From Halioglobus sp. (lineage in GTDB: Bacteria; Pseudomonadota; Gammaproteobacteria; Pseudomonadales; Halieaceae): 59,925 nt of DNA. The notes below the pieces were generated by a model. That model ran no database searches, had not been told where the DNA came from, and saw only the letters and a list, made by a program, of their open reading frames with translations. Numbering within the stretch: the stretch's first letter is position 1; each line of letters opens with the position of its first letter. Below, one piece after another: positions 59,501 through 59,925 of this stretch. The stretch spans positions 1-59,925 of the forward strand of contig JAQWNG010000001.1 of the NCBI GenBank assembly GCA_029246385.1, read 5' to 3'. Both the position numbers and the translations under genes were made by a program.

Positions 59501-59530
59501 TAGAGCATCCGACTTTTTGGCAGGAGTCAT
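59501..59530 (+). pseudogene. degenerate partial copy of the upstream tRNA
   Basis: TAGAGCATCCGACT (59501-59514) repeats 59413-59426 of the tRNA exactly, from the D-stem into the anticodon loop. It continues with TTTTTGGCAGGAGTC, where the tRNA has CATAATCGGCAGGTC. It cannot fold as a tRNA. It may be a relic of tandem tRNA duplication or a decayed att-like junction of a lost element. Confidence 0.6.
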
Positions 59531-59563
59531 AGACCGGAGTCAAGGGAGAACAGGAGCCCTCTA

Positions 59564-59630
59564 CCCAGCCGCTCCCGGTGCCCCCAACCAAGGCGCCACC
59601 TGCCACGACGTCAACACCCCGGCGGCTGGG
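59564..59630. repeat. long-spaced inverted repeat
   Basis: CCCAGCCGC (59564-59572) and GCGGCTGGG (59622-59630) are perfect 9-bp complementary arms separated by 49 bp of GC-rich, C-heavy sequence unlike its A/T-rich flanks. It could form a stem-loop in RNA. It does not match any integron attC or IS end that I recognise. Confidence 0.5.
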
Positions 59631-59739
59631 TGACCGCAACATTAAATGTCGTTAGTAAAGAGCCATATTCCTTGTGAAGCTCAGTATATTTCCCGATCCT
59701 ATTTGACCTAAGTACATCAACTACAGGAGATTTTGCGCC

Positions 59740-59925
59740 GTGACAAACACGATTAAGAGGCTAGGGCTCCCCATGATACTGTTAACCCTCGCTGCTTGTA
59801 GCGGCGGCGGGAATAGCAACAACAGCATGCAGATCGATAACCGGGAGCCACTCAACCTGAGTTTCACAGAGGCTCCGATCGAACTGTCTGGTATCTCCGC
59901 CGACTATGCCGAGGACGTGCCTTAC
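59740..59925 (+). CDS. lipoprotein, 5' part only
   Basis: An open frame starts at GTG 59740 with ACAGGAG about 9 bp upstream and runs off the window after 62 codons. The first 19 residues are a lipoprotein signal with lipobox LAAC at Cys19, then SGGGNSNNS, a flexible Gly/Ser/Asn linker. The following APIELSGISADYAEDVPY is not enough to assign a family; the late ADYAEDVPY is reminiscent of alpha/beta hydrolase lipoproteins, but this is weak. Envelope-anchored; possibly related in role to the serine hydrolase lipoprotein upstream. Confidence 0.7.
   Translation, partial: MTNTIKRLGLPMILLTLAACSGGGNSNNSMQIDNREPLNLSFTEAPIELSGISADYAEDVPY

Overview
The window is a chromosomal segment of a gammaproteobacterium. 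Gene order resembles Pseudomonas and marine Cellvibrionales-type lineages: tyrS / M23 peptidase-anmK / erpA / argC; accB-accC-prmA-dusB-fis-purH-purD; coq7-OsmC-trpCDGE; amgK-murU / lptD-surA-pdxA-rsmA-apaG-apaH; folK-folB-tsaD / rpsU-yqeY-dnaG-rpoD. No phage genes, transposases or CRISPR arrays are visible. The species cannot be named from sequence alone; a marine relative of Halieaceae or Spongiibacteraceae is an inference.

Layout. 1-170 (minus strand) is the promoter and leader of a ribosomal RNA operon whose 16S gene lies just outside the window. 412-6785: tyrosyl-tRNA synthetase, divergent from the endopeptidase-AnmK pair, then a minus-strand argC / coiled-coil membrane protein / erpA group. 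7293-11671: a heme block (hemJ, an IsdG-type heme monooxygenase candidate, a DoxX protein, hemL, hemB). 11970-23457: cell-envelope and signalling genes (diguanylate cyclase, Nudix hydrolase, ModF-like ABC protein, PBP1b with its LpoP-type activator, adenosine kinase, pentapeptide protein, DUF2333, copper chaperone, DsbD). 23675-31975: housekeeping run aroQ to coq7. 32069-36758: an OsmC-type protein and the trp genes, with a leader peptide containing two Trp codons. 36937-45767: rpe, cell-wall recycling (murU, amgK), LPS assembly (lptD, surA), pdxA and a polysaccharide ABC exporter on the opposite strand. 45876-57733: rsmA, apaG, apaH, cca, folate genes, tsaD, the macromolecular-synthesis operon and a type II NADH dehydrogenase with an extra C-terminal cyclic-nucleotide-binding-like domain. 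58003-59925: two lipoprotein genes flanking a CAT-anticodon tRNA and a degenerate partial copy of it.

How the genes work together. AnmK, AmgK and MurU are three of the four enzymes that return anhydro-MurNAc to UDP-MurNAc; MepM-type endopeptidase and PBP1b/LpoP act on the same wall. SurA is the chaperone that helps fold LptD. HemJ, HemL and HemB serve heme synthesis while the IsdG-like protein could degrade heme. DsbD and the PCuAC chaperone, encoded divergently, both act in the periplasm.

The most unusual items are the NDH-2/CNB fusion, the wzm-wzt pair splitting the usual pdxA-rsmA neighbourhood, the trp leader with an inverted repeat over its promoter, the IsdG-like gene in a heme-synthesis block, and the tRNA remnant. 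I see no clear wholly new system; most of the window is conserved core genome.
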